47,514 nt of DNA from Halorubrum sp. SD626R (lineage in GTDB: Archaea; Halobacteriota; Halobacteria; Halobacteriales; Haloferacaceae), in contig NZ_CVRT01000051.1 in the NCBI RefSeq assembly GCF_001261915.1, forward strand, positions 1 through 47,514, given 5' to 3'. Position numbers and translations under genes: made by a program. Shown here piece after piece: positions 1 through 9,401 of the stretch. Under the pieces are notes generated by a model, which worked only from the letters and a program-made list of their open reading frames with translations, searched no databases and was not told the DNA's origin. Numbering within the stretch: the stretch's first letter is position 1; each line of letters starts with the position of its first letter.

Positions 1-729
1 GGCGGCGGTCCCGACGGCCTCGGCGCTCCCGCCGGCCTCGACGACCCCGCCGCGGCGTTCTCGCGGGACGTCTCGCGGATCGCCAACACCGGGACGATGG
101 CGTTCGCCCTCGGCTTCCTCGCGCGGAACGTGCTCGGCCAGTACGATCCCCTGCTGCTCGCCGACGAGCCGTACGCAGAGCACGGGCTCTACTTCGTCCA
201 CCCGAACATCGTCGCCGTCGCGGCGTCGCTCGACGTCGACTACCCCCGGTTCCGGCGGTGGATCGCCTTCCACGAGGTGACGCACGCGGCCGAGTTCGGC
301 GCGGCGCCGTGGCTCCCGGAGTACCTCGAATCGCGCGTCGAGCGCGGCGTGGAGGGGCTGACGGCCGGCGAACTGACGATCGGCGGGTTCGACTCGGCGG
401 CGTTCGGCGAGCTGCAGGCCGCCATGACCGCGGTCGAGGGGTACGCGGAGGTGCTGATGGATCGCGCGTTCGACGACGAGTACGCCGACCTGCGGCGCAA
501 GCTCGACGAGCGCCGCGGGGGCGGCGGCCCGGTTCGACAGCTCGCGCAGCGCCTGCTCGGGCTGGGGATGAAACGACGCCAGTACGAGCGGGGCGCCGCC
601 TTCTTCCGCCACGTCGCCGACGCTCGGGGGATCGAGGCCGCGGGCGCGGTCTGGGAACGCTCCGAGAACCTCCCGACCGGGTCCGAGCTCGACGACCCCG
701 AGGCGTGGCTGACGCGGGTCGACCCCTAA
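1..729 (+). CDS. zinc-dependent metalloprotease-like protein of the F420-associated (DUF2342) family, 5' end missing
   Basis: The reading frame is open to the left edge, so the N-terminus lies outside the window; the ATG at 97 is internal. The visible part carries a zinc-protease signature HEVTH followed by AAEF and a PWL motif, the arrangement I know from the family annotated as coenzyme F420 biosynthesis-associated or zinc-dependent metalloprotease. The two histidines would bind zinc and the glutamate would be catalytic. No signal peptide can be judged. The substrate is unknown; proteolytic activity is inferred from the motif only. The gene converges with the ABC operon that ends at 779. 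Confidence 0.8.
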   Translation, partial: GGGPDGLGAPAGLDDPAAAFSRDVSRIANTGTMAFALGFLARNVLGQYDPLLLADEPYAEHGLYFVHPNIVAVAASLDVDYPRFRRWIAFHEVTHAAEFGAAPWLPEYLESRVERGVEGLTAGELTIGGFDSAAFGELQAAMTAVEGYAEVLMDRAFDDEYADLRRKLDERRGGGGPVRQLAQRLLGLGMKRRQYERGAAFFRHVADARGIEAAGAVWERSENLPTGSELDDPEAWLTRVDP

Positions 730-778
730 ACGCGGGTCGACTCCGAAACGCGATCGGCTGCCTCCGAACCGGGGCGGT

Positions 779-2158
779 TCACCCGGACGAGCCCGTCCCC
801 TCCATCGGTTTGGCGGAGGCGTCGTACTCCGGATCGACGCGGTGACAGGCCGCCCACCTGTCGTCGCCCGTGTCCACCCGCGCGGGCTCGTCGGCGGCGC
901 ACGGCGACGAGCACAGCTCCCCGAGGGTCCGGTCGGCCCCGGCCGCGTCGCCGTCCACGAGCAGGCGCGCGGCCTCCCGGACCCGCTCGGCGGCGTCGTC
1001 CGGCAGCGAGCGCGGCTCCCCCGGCAGCGTCGTCTCCACGATCCGTTCGGAGACCGCCTCGTCGCCCGCGGATCCCCCGTTCGCGTTCTCCATCTGCCGA
1101 CGGACCGCGTCCACGTCGACGTCGCCGCCCTCGACGCGGGTTCGGAAGGTGAATGCGCGACGGAACGCCGCCTGGCTCCCGTCCCAGTCTTCGCCCGGGA
1201 TCACGGCCGGGCACCGGGTGTGGAACCGGCAGCCGGACGGCGGGTCGATCGGCGACGGGACGGTTCCGCGAAGCACCACGCGGTCGGTCCGCGCCGACGG
1301 GTCGATCCGCGGGACCGCGGAGAGCAGGCTCCTCGTGTACGGGTGGTTCGGCTCCTCGAACAGCTCCCGGACCGGCGCGGTCTCGACGATCTTCCCCAGG
1401 TACATCACCGCGACCCGGCTCGCCACCTGCCGGATCACGGAGAGGTCGTGCGCGATCAGGACGAGCGACAGCCCCAGTTCGGACTGGAGGTCCTTCAGGA
1501 GGTTGAGTATCTGCGCCTGCACGGAGACGTCCAGCGCGCTCACGGGCTCGTCGGCGACGATGACGTCCGGCTCGACGGCAAGCGCCCGGGCGATGCCGAC
1601 CCGCTGCTGTTGCCCCCCGGAGAACTGGCCGGGGTAGCGGTCGATGTACGACGGCTTGAGCCCGACGCGCTCGAGGAGCTCCTTCGCCCGGCGCGTCCGC
1701 TCTGCGTCGGAGTCGCCGATCCCGTGGACCTCCATCGGGGCGGTCACGATGTCGCCGACGGTCTGTCGGGGGTTGAGCGACGCCAGCGGATCCTGGAACA
1801 CCATCTGGATCTCCGACCGGTACGGCCGCATCTCGCGGTCTGAGAGGCCGCCGATCTCCTCGCCCCGGAACCGCACCGTCCCCTCGGTCGGCTCGTGGAG
1901 GTTCAACAGCGTCCGGCCGAGCGTCGACTTCCCGCACCCCGACTCGCCGACGACGGCCAGCGTCTCTCCCGCTCGAAGCTCAAGGCTGACCCCGTCGACG
2001 GCCTTCACCGACTTGTCGGCGTTCAACAGCCGATCGAAGAACCCGTCGCTCTGGTCGAAGTGCTTCTTCAGTCCCTCCGTCTCCAGGATGACCTCGTTCG
2101 CGACCGCCGCCTCCTGCGAGGCGTCGGTCGCGGCGTCGGCGGCCGCCTCGCGGCTCAT
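779..2158 (-). CDS. peptide-type ABC transporter ATP-binding protein (DppF/OppF-like)
   Basis: Second ATPase of the importer and last gene of its operon. Walker [10 protein letters not shown] is at residues 71-79, the Q-loop FQD near 121, the signature SGGQQQR near 180 and Walker B with ADEPVSALD near 200-210. The oligopeptide-type C-terminal region with CRFHTRC follows. At 459 residues it is about 120 longer than typical DppF; the extra C-terminal acidic stretch has several cysteines and is common in haloarchaeal homologues as far as I know. The start overlaps the upstream ATPase gene by 4 nt. It would pair with that ATPase on the cytoplasmic face of the two permeases. The real substrate (peptides, nickel chelate or another solute) cannot be read from the sequence. 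Confidence 0.9.
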   Translation of the reverse strand: MSREAAADAATDASQEAAVANEVILETEGLKKHFDQSDGFFDRLLNADKSVKAVDGVSLELRAGETLAVVGESGCGKSTLGRTLLNLHEPTEGTVRFRGEEIGGLSDREMRPYRSEIQMVFQDPLASLNPRQTVGDIVTAPMEVHGIGDSDAERTRRAKELLERVGLKPSYIDRYPGQFSGGQQQRVGIARALAVEPDVIVADEPVSALDVSVQAQILNLLKDLQSELGLSLVLIAHDLSVIRQVASRVAVMYLGKIVETAPVRELFEEPNHPYTRSLLSAVPRIDPSARTDRVVLRGTVPSPIDPPSGCRFHTRCPAVIPGEDWDGSQAAFRRAFTFRTRVEGGDVDVDAVRRQMENANGGSAGDEAVSERIVETTLPGEPRSLPDDAAERVREAARLLVDGDAAGADRTLGELCSSPCAADEPARVDTGDDRWAACHRVDPEYDASAKPMEGTGSSG

Positions 2159-3192
2159 AACCGATCACCCGCCGGACCGCGACGGAGGCAGGCGGCCTCG
2201 TGGTCGTCGCCGACCGACCGGAACTCCGGGGGGCGCTCGAAGCACTCCCGCTCCGCCTCCGGACACCGCGGCGCGAAGTGGCACGCGTACTCGATGTCTA
2301 TCAGGTCCGGGACGTTCCCCTCGATCGGCTCCAGCGTGGCGTCCGGATTCTCCAGCTGCGGCGTGCTCGCGATGAGCCCCTGCGTGTACGGGTGCTCCGG
2401 GTTGGAGAACAGCTCCCGCGTCTCCGCCCGCTCGACGATCTCCCCGGCGTACATGACGTTGACTCGGTCGCAGGTCTCGGCGACGACCGCGAGGTCGTGC
2501 GTGATCAGGAGGATCGCGGTGTCGAACTCGTCTTTCAGCTCTTCGAGCTCTTCGAGGATCTGCGCCTGGATCGTGACGTCTAACGCCGTCGTCGGCTCGT
2601 CCGCGATGACGAGGTCGGGCTCGCAGGCGAGCGCCATGGCGATCATCGCGCGTTGCCGCATCCCGCCGGAGAACTGGTGCGGGAAGTCGTCGGCCCGGGC
2701 CTCCGGCTCGGGGATCTGCACGGATTCGAGCATCTCGATCGCGCGCCGCCACGCCTCCCCGTTCTTCGCGGCCCCGACGATCTTGCGTTTCAGCTCCGCC
2801 GACAGCGTGACGGACTCCCCGGTGTCCTGGTGCAGCCGCACCGTCTCGGCGATCTGCTCGCCGACCGTCAGCGTCGGGTTGAGGCTGTTCATCGGGTCCT
2901 GGAATATCATCGACATCCGCCCGCCGCGGATCGACTGCCGCTCTTCGTCGGTCATCTCCAGCAGGGACCGCCCGTCGAAGCGGATGTCGCCGCCCGCGAT
3001 CTCGCCCGGCTCCTCGACGATGCCGAGCACGCTCTCCGCGAGGACGCTCTTCCCCGACCCGGACTCCCCGACGAGTCCGACGATCTCGCCGGGTTCGATG
3101 GACAGGCTGACGCCGTCCACGGCGCGGACGACGCCGCGGTCCGTCGGGAACTGCGTCCGGAGGTCGTCGACCGAGAGGACCGGCGTCGACAT
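2155..3192 (-). CDS. peptide-type ABC transporter ATP-binding protein (DppD/OppD-like)
   Basis: First ATPase of the importer, 345 residues. Walker [10 protein letters not shown] is at residues 42-50. [10 protein letters not shown] marks the Q-loop, FSGGMRQR the signature and [11 protein letters not shown]alker B. A C-terminal oligopeptide-type region with CHFAPRC and later cysteines follows, as in members that hold an iron-sulfur cluster or structural cysteines. It overlaps the next gene by 4 nt and starts 2 nt after the permease gene at 3194 ends, so translation is probably coupled. A small insertion relative to the partner ATPase sits between Q-loop and signature, typical of DppD. Confidence 0.92.
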   Translation of the reverse strand: MSTPVLSVDDLRTQFPTDRGVVRAVDGVSLSIEPGEIVGLVGESGSGKSVLAESVLGIVEEPGEIAGGDIRFDGRSLLEMTDEERQSIRGGRMSMIFQDPMNSLNPTLTVGEQIAETVRLHQDTGESVTLSAELKRKIVGAAKNGEAWRRAIEMLESVQIPEPEARADDFPHQFSGGMRQRAMIAMALACEPDLVIADEPTTALDVTIQAQILEELEELKDEFDTAILLITHDLAVVAETCDRVNVMYAGEIVERAETRELFSNPEHPYTQGLIASTPQLENPDATLEPIEGNVPDLIDIEYACHFAPRCPEAERECFERPPEFRSVGDDHEAACLRRGPAGDRL

Positions 3193-3193
3193 C

Positions 3194-4189
3194 TCAGTTC
3201 ACCTCGCTCTCCGAGATGTCGAACGCGTCCCTGAGCCCGTCGCCGAGCGTGTTGAACGCGAGCACGACGGTCATGATCGCCAGCCCCGGCATCACCGAGA
3301 TCCACCACGCCTGCGAGATGAACTGCCGGCCGTCCGAGATCAGGAGCCCCCACGTGGGGGTCGTCGGCTTGACCCCGAGCCCGAGGAACGACAGGGCGGC
3401 CTCCCCGAGGATGGCCAGCGGGATCATCAGCGTCGCCTGCACGATGATCGGCGACACCGCGTTCGGCAGTATCTCCCTGAACATCACCCGGACGTCGCTC
3501 ATCCCGACCGCCTGCGCGGCCGTGATGTACTCCTCTTGCCTGATGGAGAGCACCTCCCCGCGCACGATGCGGGCGAAGTCGTCGACGAACGCGATCCCGA
3601 TGGCGATCACGACGTTGAGCCAGCCGAGTCCGCCCATCACGGCGATGATCCCGACGCCGAGGATGATCGTCGGAAACGCCCAGATGAAGTCGATCCCGCG
3701 CATGATCACCGAGTCGATCTTCCCGCCGTAGAAGCCGGCGAGCGTCCCGAGCGCAGTCCCGACGGTGAACGCGAACGCGACGGTCGCGAACGCCACCAAG
3801 AGGGATATCTGCGCCCCGTACATGATCCGCGTCAGGATGTCGTAGCCGAACGAGTCGGTCCCGAGGTAATGGGTCACGGTCTCCCGCTGTCCGTCGCCGT
3901 CGAAGTCGCCGGTCGACTCGCTCATCGGCTCCTGCATGAAGCCGAACTGCTGTTCGGGTCCGTGCGGGGCGACGTACGGCGCGAACGCCGCCGTCAGGAT
4001 GAAGCCGACGACGACCAGCGCGCCGAGGAGCGCGAGCTTGTCCCGCTTCAGGACGCGGACGATCCGCTCGCGCGTCGTCGTGTACTCCTCGACCGTCTCC
4101 TCGGTGCGGTACTCTTCGGGGACCTCGCCCGGACCGAACTCGCCGGCGTGCCGCGCGAACTCCGGTGTACCCGCGTTCTTGTCGCTCAT
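3194..4189 (-). CDS. peptide-type ABC transporter permease (DppC-like)
   Basis: 331-residue inner permease of the importer. An N-terminal soluble segment of about 50 residues precedes the first membrane helix (LGALVVVGFILTAAFAPYV). Further helices form the BPD_transp_1 core, with the ATPase-contact loop around EYITAAQAVGMSDVRVMFREILPN. It ends with helices near AIMTVVLAFNTLGDGLRDAFD. Start and stop overlap or abut the neighbouring genes (4-nt overlap with the DppB-like gene), so it is mid-operon. Confidence 0.92.
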   Translation of the reverse strand: MSDKNAGTPEFARHAGEFGPGEVPEEYRTEETVEEYTTTRERIVRVLKRDKLALLGALVVVGFILTAAFAPYVAPHGPEQQFGFMQEPMSESTGDFDGDGQRETVTHYLGTDSFGYDILTRIMYGAQISLLVAFATVAFAFTVGTALGTLAGFYGGKIDSVIMRGIDFIWAFPTIILGVGIIAVMGGLGWLNVVIAIGIAFVDDFARIVRGEVLSIRQEEYITAAQAVGMSDVRVMFREILPNAVSPIIVQATLMIPLAILGEAALSFLGLGVKPTTPTWGLLISDGRQFISQAWWISVMPGLAIMTVVLAFNTLGDGLRDAFDISESEVN

Positions 4190-5145
4190 GCCTGTTCCCC
4201 TCCGTACCGGATCCGCGGATCGATCGCGGTGTACGCGATGTCGACGAGTAGGTTCATGAAGACGAAGATACCCGCGATGAGCAGGATCGTCATCTGCGTC
4301 ACGGGGTAGTTGCGTTCGAGGATGGAGTTCACGAGTAGCCGACCCAGCCCCTGGATGCCGAAGACGATCTCAACGGTGACGCTCCCCCCGAGGATGAGCG
4401 CTAACTGGATCCCCGCGATCGTGACCACCGGGATCAGCGCGTTCTGGAGCGCGTGCTTGTACAGCCTGATTCGAGAGCTGACGCCCTTCGCGACCGCCGT
4501 GCGCATGTACTGCTCGTCGAGCGTCTCGATGAGCGAGGACCGCATCATCCGCGTGACGCCCGCCGCGTACGGCAGCCCGACCGCGACGCCCGGGAGAAAG
4601 ATGCTGCGCAGCCACGGGACGACGCCCTCCGAGATCGGGGTGTAGCCGACCACGGGGAACCAGCCGAGCTGCACTCCGAAGACGATGGCCAGCAGGATCC
4701 CGACGAAGAACGCCGGCATCGAGATCCCGATGAACGCGCCGATCGTCGCGGCGTAGTCCTGTAGCTGGTTCCGCTTCGTCGCGCCGATGATGCCGGCGGG
4801 GATCGCGACGGCGAGGCCGAGCACCACGCCGAAGGCGGCGATCGAGAGCGTCCGCGGGGCCGCCGCCGCGATGAGCCCCCCCACGGACTCGCTCGACGTG
4901 ATGCTCTGTCCGAAGTCGCCGACCAGCATCTCGGAGAACCACTCGACGTACTGGACGTACAGCGGCTGGTCGAGGCCGAGCTCGGCTCGGAGCCTCGCGA
5001 CGGCTTCCGGGGTCGCCTCCTGGCCGAGCATCGCTCGGACCGGCCCGCCCGGCACCGACCGCAAGCCGACGAACACCGTCGTCGCCACGAGCCACATCAC
5101 GAAGAACGCGTGGCCGGTGCGTTTCGCTATGTACCGCCACATCAC
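4186..5145 (-). CDS. peptide-type ABC transporter permease (DppB-like)
   Basis: 319-residue permease with the family's usual start: a first helix (HAFFVMWLVATTVFVGLRSVPGG) then an extracytoplasmic segment with RLRAELGLDQPLYVQY, typical of DppB/OppB/NikB. The core ends with the EAA-like loop RTAVAKGVSSRIRLYKHALQ that contacts the ATPase. It overlaps both neighbours by 4 nt. It forms the membrane pore with the DppC-like protein. Confidence 0.92.
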   Translation of the reverse strand: MMWRYIAKRTGHAFFVMWLVATTVFVGLRSVPGGPVRAMLGQEATPEAVARLRAELGLDQPLYVQYVEWFSEMLVGDFGQSITSSESVGGLIAAAAPRTLSIAAFGVVLGLAVAIPAGIIGATKRNQLQDYAATIGAFIGISMPAFFVGILLAIVFGVQLGWFPVVGYTPISEGVVPWLRSIFLPGVAVGLPYAAGVTRMMRSSLIETLDEQYMRTAVAKGVSSRIRLYKHALQNALIPVVTIAGIQLALILGGSVTVEIVFGIQGLGRLLVNSILERNYPVTQMTILLIAGIFVFMNLLVDIAYTAIDPRIRYGGEQA

Positions 5146-6827
5146 TCGTTCAAGTACACGGTGTGGAAGTTCCGGAGTCCGGAGAGGTGGTTAAAGCCGC
5201 CCACTTCGCTGCGGACCCCGGCGATGTCGTCCTGGTGCACCAGGTACGCGTGCGGGGCGTCCGCGATGAGCGTGTCCTCGATCTCCCACAGCAGGTCACG
5301 ACGCGCCTCCCGGTCGGTCTCGGCCCGCTGTTCGGCGAGCAGCTCGTGGACGTCCTCGTTCTCGTACCGGACCCAGTTCCAGACGCCGCCCTCGTCGGGC
5401 AGCCGGTAGAAGTTCCACAGCGACTGTTCCGGGTCCGGGTCGATGATGCTGCCGGCGACCGTGGTGTCGTAGTCGCCCTCCTCGTACCGCGTCCAGTACG
5501 TCGAGCTGGTGACCTGCTCGATGTCGACGTCGAACCCGGCCTCGTTGAGCTGCTGGCGCATCGCCTCCGCCTCCCGCGTGCCGCCCTCGTTGGCCAGGAT
5601 CGAGAAGCTGGCACCGGTGGCGCCGGCCTCTTCGAGCAGCTCCTGTCCCTCCTCGGGGGCGTAGTCCTGGTCGCTCGGCTTGTCCTCGCGCCAGACCCAT
5701 CCGGTCCCTCTGTTTATGACGCCCGTGTCGGCCAGCGCGTTACCGAAGTACGCGGTCTCGACGAAGCGCTCGTTGTCGATGACCTTCGCGATACCGCGGC
5801 GGGCCTGCCGGTCGCCGAACGGCTCCCGCTCCTCGTTCATCGCGAGGCCGTACCAGTTGATGCCCGGCGCCACGTCGGTGTTCGCCTCGGCGTCGTTCCC
5901 GAGCTGATCGAGGTTCTGTAAGGGGAGCAGGTTCGCGAACTGGATGTCCCCGCTCCGGAGGGCGTTCACGATGGAGGACGGCTCCGGGATCGGCTGGACG
6001 TCGATGCCGTCGAGGTAGGGGAGCTGGGTCCCGTTCTCGTCGGTCTCGAAGTAGTCGTCGTAGGCGTCGAGCGTGACGCTGTTGCCGACCTCGTGGCCCG
6101 TCACCTCGAACGGCCCGGTCCCGACCGGGGTGACGTTGTACTGGTCCGCCCCCATCTCCTCGATGGCCTCCTGGCTGACGATCGTCGCCGCGCGGCCCGG
6201 GCCGCGGGTGAGGTACACCAGCGAGGTCACGTTCGGCTGCTCCCACCGGATCGTCACCTCGTAGTCGCCGCCGACCTCGACGCCGCCGTCGTCGATCGGC
6301 TGGAGGCTCGACAGCTTCGAAGCCGCCGGGGCCTCCTCCTCGATGGTCCGCCGAATGGTGTACTCCACGTCGTCCGCGCTGAACTCGGCCCCGTTGTGGA
6401 ACGTGACGTCGTCTCGGAGGGTGAACGTGAACGTCGCACCGCCGTCCGCGACCGACCAGTCCTCCGCGAGGTCGCCCTCGATCTGGAGGTCCGGGCCGAG
6501 CTTCGTCAGGCCGCTGAACACGTTCGCGGCCAGCTGGAAGTACTGACCGACGCTGATGTACGGCGGGTCGAGCGTGTCGATGCTCCCGGTGAACCAGCCG
6601 GCCTGCAGCCGGCCGCCCGTGGAGATCTCCTGGCTTCCGGACGACCCGTCGGAGCCGTCCTCCCCCTGGCCCCCGTCGCCGCCGTCTCCGCCGTCTCCAC
6701 CGTCGCCGCCGCCGGCGCAGCCCGCGAGCCCGCCCAGCCCCGCGGCGCTGAGCAGCGACAGCGTGGTTCGCCGGTCGACTACCGGGCCCTCGACGGCGTT
6801 CTCGAATTCGTTGTCATCCGGTGACAT
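5142..6827 (-). CDS. ABC transporter substrate-binding lipoprotein (peptide family 5)
   Basis: First gene of the importer operon, 561 residues, of the DppA/OppA type (SBP_bac_5). Residues 19-20 are a twin arginine (DRRTTLSLL), followed by a hydrophobic stretch and a lipobox LAGC with Cys37. It is therefore expected to be exported folded by Tat and anchored by lipid outside the membrane. A Gly/Asp-rich linker (GGDGGDGG repeats, about residues 38-65) tethers the binding domain, as usual in haloarchaea. Motifs such as FTLRDDVTFHNGAEFSADDV and RQARRGIAKVIDNERF are family hallmarks. A TTAA-type box at 6852-6857 lies about 27 nt before the ATG, consistent with a leaderless start. The ligand is not deducible. 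Confidence 0.93.
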   Translation of the reverse strand: MSPDDNEFENAVEGPVVDRRTTLSLLSAAGLGGLAGCAGGGDGGDGGDGGDGGQGEDGSDGSSGSQEISTGGRLQAGWFTGSIDTLDPPYISVGQYFQLAANVFSGLTKLGPDLQIEGDLAEDWSVADGGATFTFTLRDDVTFHNGAEFSADDVEYTIRRTIEEEAPAASKLSSLQPIDDGGVEVGGDYEVTIRWEQPNVTSLVYLTRGPGRAATIVSQEAIEEMGADQYNVTPVGTGPFEVTGHEVGNSVTLDAYDDYFETDENGTQLPYLDGIDVQPIPEPSSIVNALRSGDIQFANLLPLQNLDQLGNDAEANTDVAPGINWYGLAMNEEREPFGDRQARRGIAKVIDNERFVETAYFGNALADTGVINRGTGWVWREDKPSDQDYAPEEGQELLEEAGATGASFSILANEGGTREAEAMRQQLNEAGFDVDIEQVTSSTYWTRYEEGDYDTTVAGSIIDPDPEQSLWNFYRLPDEGGVWNWVRYENEDVHELLAEQRAETDREARRDLLWEIEDTLIADAPHAYLVHQDDIAGVRSEVGGFNHLSGLRNFHTVYLNE

Positions 6828-6851
6828 GGGGAACGATACCGAGCGGATCCT

Positions 6852-6857
6852 GTTAAC
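6852..6857 (-). promoter_or_regulatory. candidate TATA box of the peptide ABC operon
   Basis: GTTAAC is centred about 27 nt upstream of the binding-protein ATG at 6827, the spacing of a leaderless haloarchaeal promoter. A second AT-rich palindrome (GGATATATCC, 6868-6877) lies further upstream and could be an alternative box or an operator. Confidence 0.45.
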
Positions 6858-7021
6858 CCTGACGCCGGATATATCCGTATCTCACGGTCGTTAGCGCACG
6901 TCGGCGGCTCGCGTACGGCCGCGGCGTCACGGCCGCGCCGCTCCGCGTTCGCGGCTCCGCTCCTCGTCGCCCGGCAGGACCATCGTTCGGGGCGCCCGCG
7001 CCAGCTTCGCCCCGCCGGTCG

Positions 7022-7516
7022 CTACGCCAGTCGCTTGCCGCGGAACGCCCGTATGACGTCCTGACGGGCGATGATCCCGACGATCCGGCCGTCTCCGTCC
7101 ACGACCGGGACCCGATTGATGTCGGGGTCGTCGCCGACGAGCAGGTCGAGCACCTCGTCGACGGGAGCGTCGGGGGTCACCGTCGCCACGTCGGTGCTCA
7201 TCACGTCCGAGACCGGGCGGTCGGCGTTCCTGACCATGTCGACGCCCAGGTCGAGGTCGGCCCACGGCGGCTTCACCTGATACGTGAGCGTGTCGACGAA
7301 CGGCGGGAGGCCGATCGGGATCCACAGCGTCTCGTCGTCGGGTTCGAAGAGGTCGACGAGGTCCGACTCGGTGACGACGCCGACCACGCGGTCGTCCCCG
7401 TCGACGACGGGGAACCCGCTGAATTCGTACCGGGCGAACTTCCTGAACACGTCGGCGACGTCGTCGTCGTCGTCGACCGTCTTCACGTCGGTCTCCATCA
7501 GGTCGCGGGCTTGCAT
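7022..7516 (-). CDS. two-CBS-domain protein
   Basis: 164 residues made almost entirely of two CBS domains. The first (about 1-60) has VTESDLVDLF and the second (about 100-160) has GDGRIVGIIARQDVIRAF. Each ends with the (S/T)xxD motif that in this family binds the ribose of adenine nucleotides. There is no fused enzyme or transporter domain, so it probably senses AMP, ATP or a related ligand for an unknown partner. Monocistronic: the neighbours lie more than 130 nt away. Confidence 0.9.
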   Translation of the reverse strand: MQARDLMETDVKTVDDDDDVADVFRKFARYEFSGFPVVDGDDRVVGVVTESDLVDLFEPDDETLWIPIGLPPFVDTLTYQVKPPWADLDLGVDMVRNADRPVSDVMSTDVATVTPDAPVDEVLDLLVGDDPDINRVPVVDGDGRIVGIIARQDVIRAFRGKRLA

Positions 7517-7652
7517 ACCGTCGCGGTCGCGGCCGGGCCCCCTAGGCGTTTCGACCGGCGGCGTTCGGGGCGGGAGCCGAGCGCGCCGCAGCCCCGGCCG
7601 ACGGGCGCGTCGCTACCGAGACGGTGACCGCGGAACACCGCGAGAACTGAGC

Positions 7653-7928
7653 TTACTGCTCGGCGGCGTCGTGGCCGCGGTACTCCTTCACGCGCGCTCG
7701 GGCGGAGGCGACCGCCTCCCGGGCCTCGCCCTCCGCGCGCTCCTCTAACCCCTTCAGGTCGGCCTGGATCCGGTCCAGCCGCGACGGCTCCGGCTCCTCC
7801 TCCTCCTCGGCGCCGACGAGCTCCTTCACGCGGGCCTCGACGGGCTCCAGCTCCTCTTTCACGCCCGCCTTCGCGTGCTCCGCCGCGCGACCGAGGTAGT
7901 ACCGTGCGTCCTCGAAGTGTTTACTCAT
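7653..7928 (-). CDS. small acidic helical protein, haloarchaea-specific type
   Basis: 91 residues, strongly charged, with heptad-like spacing and a run of glutamates in the middle (GAEEEEEPEP), so mostly helical and probably coiled-coil. No catalytic motif or membrane segment. A TATA box at 7952-7957 lies 26 nt before the ATG, so the start is leaderless and well supported. I recognise this only as a conserved haloarchaeal protein of unknown function. Confidence 0.8.
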   Translation of the reverse strand: MSKHFEDARYYLGRAAEHAKAGVKEELEPVEARVKELVGAEEEEEPEPSRLDRIQADLKGLEERAEGEAREAVASARARVKEYRGHDAAEQ

Positions 7929-7951
7929 ATCTGTCCTTTGGGCGCCGACGG

Positions 7952-7957
7952 ATATAT
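7952..7957 (-). promoter_or_regulatory. TATA box for the small helical protein
   Basis: The minus strand reads GAATATATCC here, centred 26 nt upstream of the ATG at 7928, which fits a leaderless transcript. Confidence 0.6.
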
Positions 7958-8059
7958 TCTTTGTGGCCGCGCCGAGACGACAGGATTGTCCGCCGCCCCG
8001 GACGCGGCGCTGCCGCTCTCCGGCCGGCGTCGCGTGTAACGTGGGGGATCAAAAGACCG

Positions 8060-8596
8060 TCAGTACGTGGGCGACTCCTCGGGCTCGCCGTCGCGCGCGT
8101 TCGCGACGCGACCGAGCGTGAACAACAGGTCGGAGAGGCGGTTGAGGTAGGAGACGACCGTCTCGTTGATCGGCTCGGAACGCGCGAGCTCGACGACCCG
8201 GCGCTCGGCGCGGCGGGTCACGGTCCGGGCGTGGTGGAGGCGCGCCCCCGACTCGCCGCCGCCGGGCAGGACGAACGCCGTCAGCGGCTCCAGCTCCTCG
8301 TCGAGCGCGTCGATCCGGTCTTCGAGCGTCTCGACGAGGTCTGGCTCGACCTGCGGGTCGTCCGGGTCGGGGTCCGGGTTCGCGAGGTCCGCCTGCACCA
8401 CGTGGAGGTGGTTCTGTATCGCCTCCAGCAGCTCGTCGAGGTCGTCGTGGCCCGTCGGGCGCACGGTGCCGATCAGCGCGTTCGCCTCGTCGACCGTCCC
8501 GTACGCCTCGATCCGCGGGCTGGACTTCGAGACGCGGCTCATGTCCCGGAGGTCGGTGTCGCCCTCGTCGCCGCGGCCGGTGTAGATCGTCGTCAT
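8060..8596 (-). CDS. ATP:cob(I)alamin adenosyltransferase, PduO type
   Basis: 178 residues. It transfers the adenosyl group of ATP to cob(I)alamin to make coenzyme B12. The N-terminal motif TGRGDEGDTDL is the family's ATP-binding signature, and SSPRIEAYGTVDEANALIG and RRAERRVVELARS follow as in PduO trimers. I chose the ATG at 8596: it overlaps the stop of the upstream glutaredoxin-like gene (ATGA), and the domain begins at residue 1. The longer open frame running further upstream crosses the thioesterase gene and is an artefact. Coupling to a thiol-disulfide protein is suggestive, because the substrate must be kept reduced. Confidence 0.92.
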   Translation of the reverse strand: MTTIYTGRGDEGDTDLRDMSRVSKSSPRIEAYGTVDEANALIGTVRPTGHDDLDELLEAIQNHLHVVQADLANPDPDPDDPQVEPDLVETLEDRIDALDEELEPLTAFVLPGGGESGARLHHARTVTRRAERRVVELARSEPINETVVSYLNRLSDLLFTLGRVANARDGEPEESPTY

Positions 8597-8832
8597 GCGA
8601 GCGTCCGGTCGACGTACTCCAAGATGTTCGCGCTCTCGGCCATCGCCACGCCGCGCTCCTCGTCGATCAGGACGGGGACGCCGCGCTGGCCGCTGACCCG
8701 CTTCACCGCGTTCCGGTCGGAGTGGAGCGCGTCGACCCACTCGGTGTCGTACTCGATCCCGGCGTCGTCGAGCGCGTCGGACACCTTCTCGCACCACGGG
8801 CAGCCGTCGAGGGCGTAGAGTCGGATCGCCAT
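8593..8832 (-). CDS. glutaredoxin-like thiol-disulfide protein
   Basis: 79 residues with a thioredoxin fold of the GST N-terminal/glutaredoxin type. The redox motif CPWC is at residues 11-14 right after the first strand. A cis-proline occurs in QRGVPVLI, and MAESANILEYVD forms the last helix, the glutathione-site helix in GST-type folds. Haloarchaea use gamma-glutamylcysteine rather than glutathione, so the natural thiol is inferred. It overlaps the cobalamin adenosyltransferase start by 4 nt, so the two are co-translated. Confidence 0.88.
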   Translation of the reverse strand: MAIRLYALDGCPWCEKVSDALDDAGIEYDTEWVDALHSDRNAVKRVSGQRGVPVLIDEERGVAMAESANILEYVDRTLA

Positions 8833-8916
8833 ACCGACCGATCGGCGCGCGGCGGCAAGAAGGTACGGCCTCGACGAGCCGCTCGCCGCGGAACCGGCCG
8901 ATCGCGGACCGCGGGG

Positions 8917-9315
8917 CTACAGGTCGTGGTAAGCGGTCATTCCCTCGCGGAACGCGGGCGGGATCGGCGCCGGCTCGCCCGAGTCGGGGTCGAGGCTGAC
9001 GAGCGTCGCCTCGGCCTCGGCCACCACCGCGTCGCCGGCCCGCAGCTCGTGGGTCATCGTCACGCTGGAGCGGCCGAGCTCGGCGACGTCGACGTCGACC
9101 GCGACGGTCCCGTCCGTCAGCTCGACCGGCCGGCGGAAGTCGAGCGAGAGCGACGCGAGCACCGTCGACACCCGCGAGAGGTCGGCGTCGAGGACGTCGC
9201 GGAAGTACTCGGTGCGGGCCTGTTCGAGGTACGTCGCGTAGACCGCGTTGTTGACGTGGCCCATCGCGTCGATGTCGCGGAACCGGACGTCGATCTCCGC
9301 CGTGTACGTGCTCAT
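8917..9315 (-). CDS. acyl-CoA thioesterase of the 4HBT hotdog family
   Basis: 132 residues. The start at 9315 gives the family's normal N-terminus, RFRDIDAMGHVNNAVY, where Asp16 and the GHVNN segment form the active site of 4-hydroxybenzoyl-CoA-type thioesterases. It probably hydrolyses an acyl-CoA in the cytoplasm; the acyl group is unknown. C-terminal REGMTAYHDL is unremarkable. It follows phoU at 87 nt on the same strand. Confidence 0.88.
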   Translation of the reverse strand: MSTYTAEIDVRFRDIDAMGHVNNAVYATYLEQARTEYFRDVLDADLSRVSTVLASLSLDFRRPVELTDGTVAVDVDVAELGRSSVTMTHELRAGDAVVAEAEATLVSLDPDSGEPAPIPPAFREGMTAYHDL

Positions 9316-9401
9316 GAGGGGTCGTCCGCGAGGAGGGGTTTGTAGGCGTCGGGATCGGTCGGCGGACCACCGAGGACGGACCGAGCGAAACGGGGGCGCC
9401 G

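Noticed and set aside
8060..9370. 436-residue frame including the cobalamin adenosyltransferase
   Set aside because: The N-terminal 258 codons are a shadow of the thioesterase and glutaredoxin-like genes; the family domain begins at 8596.
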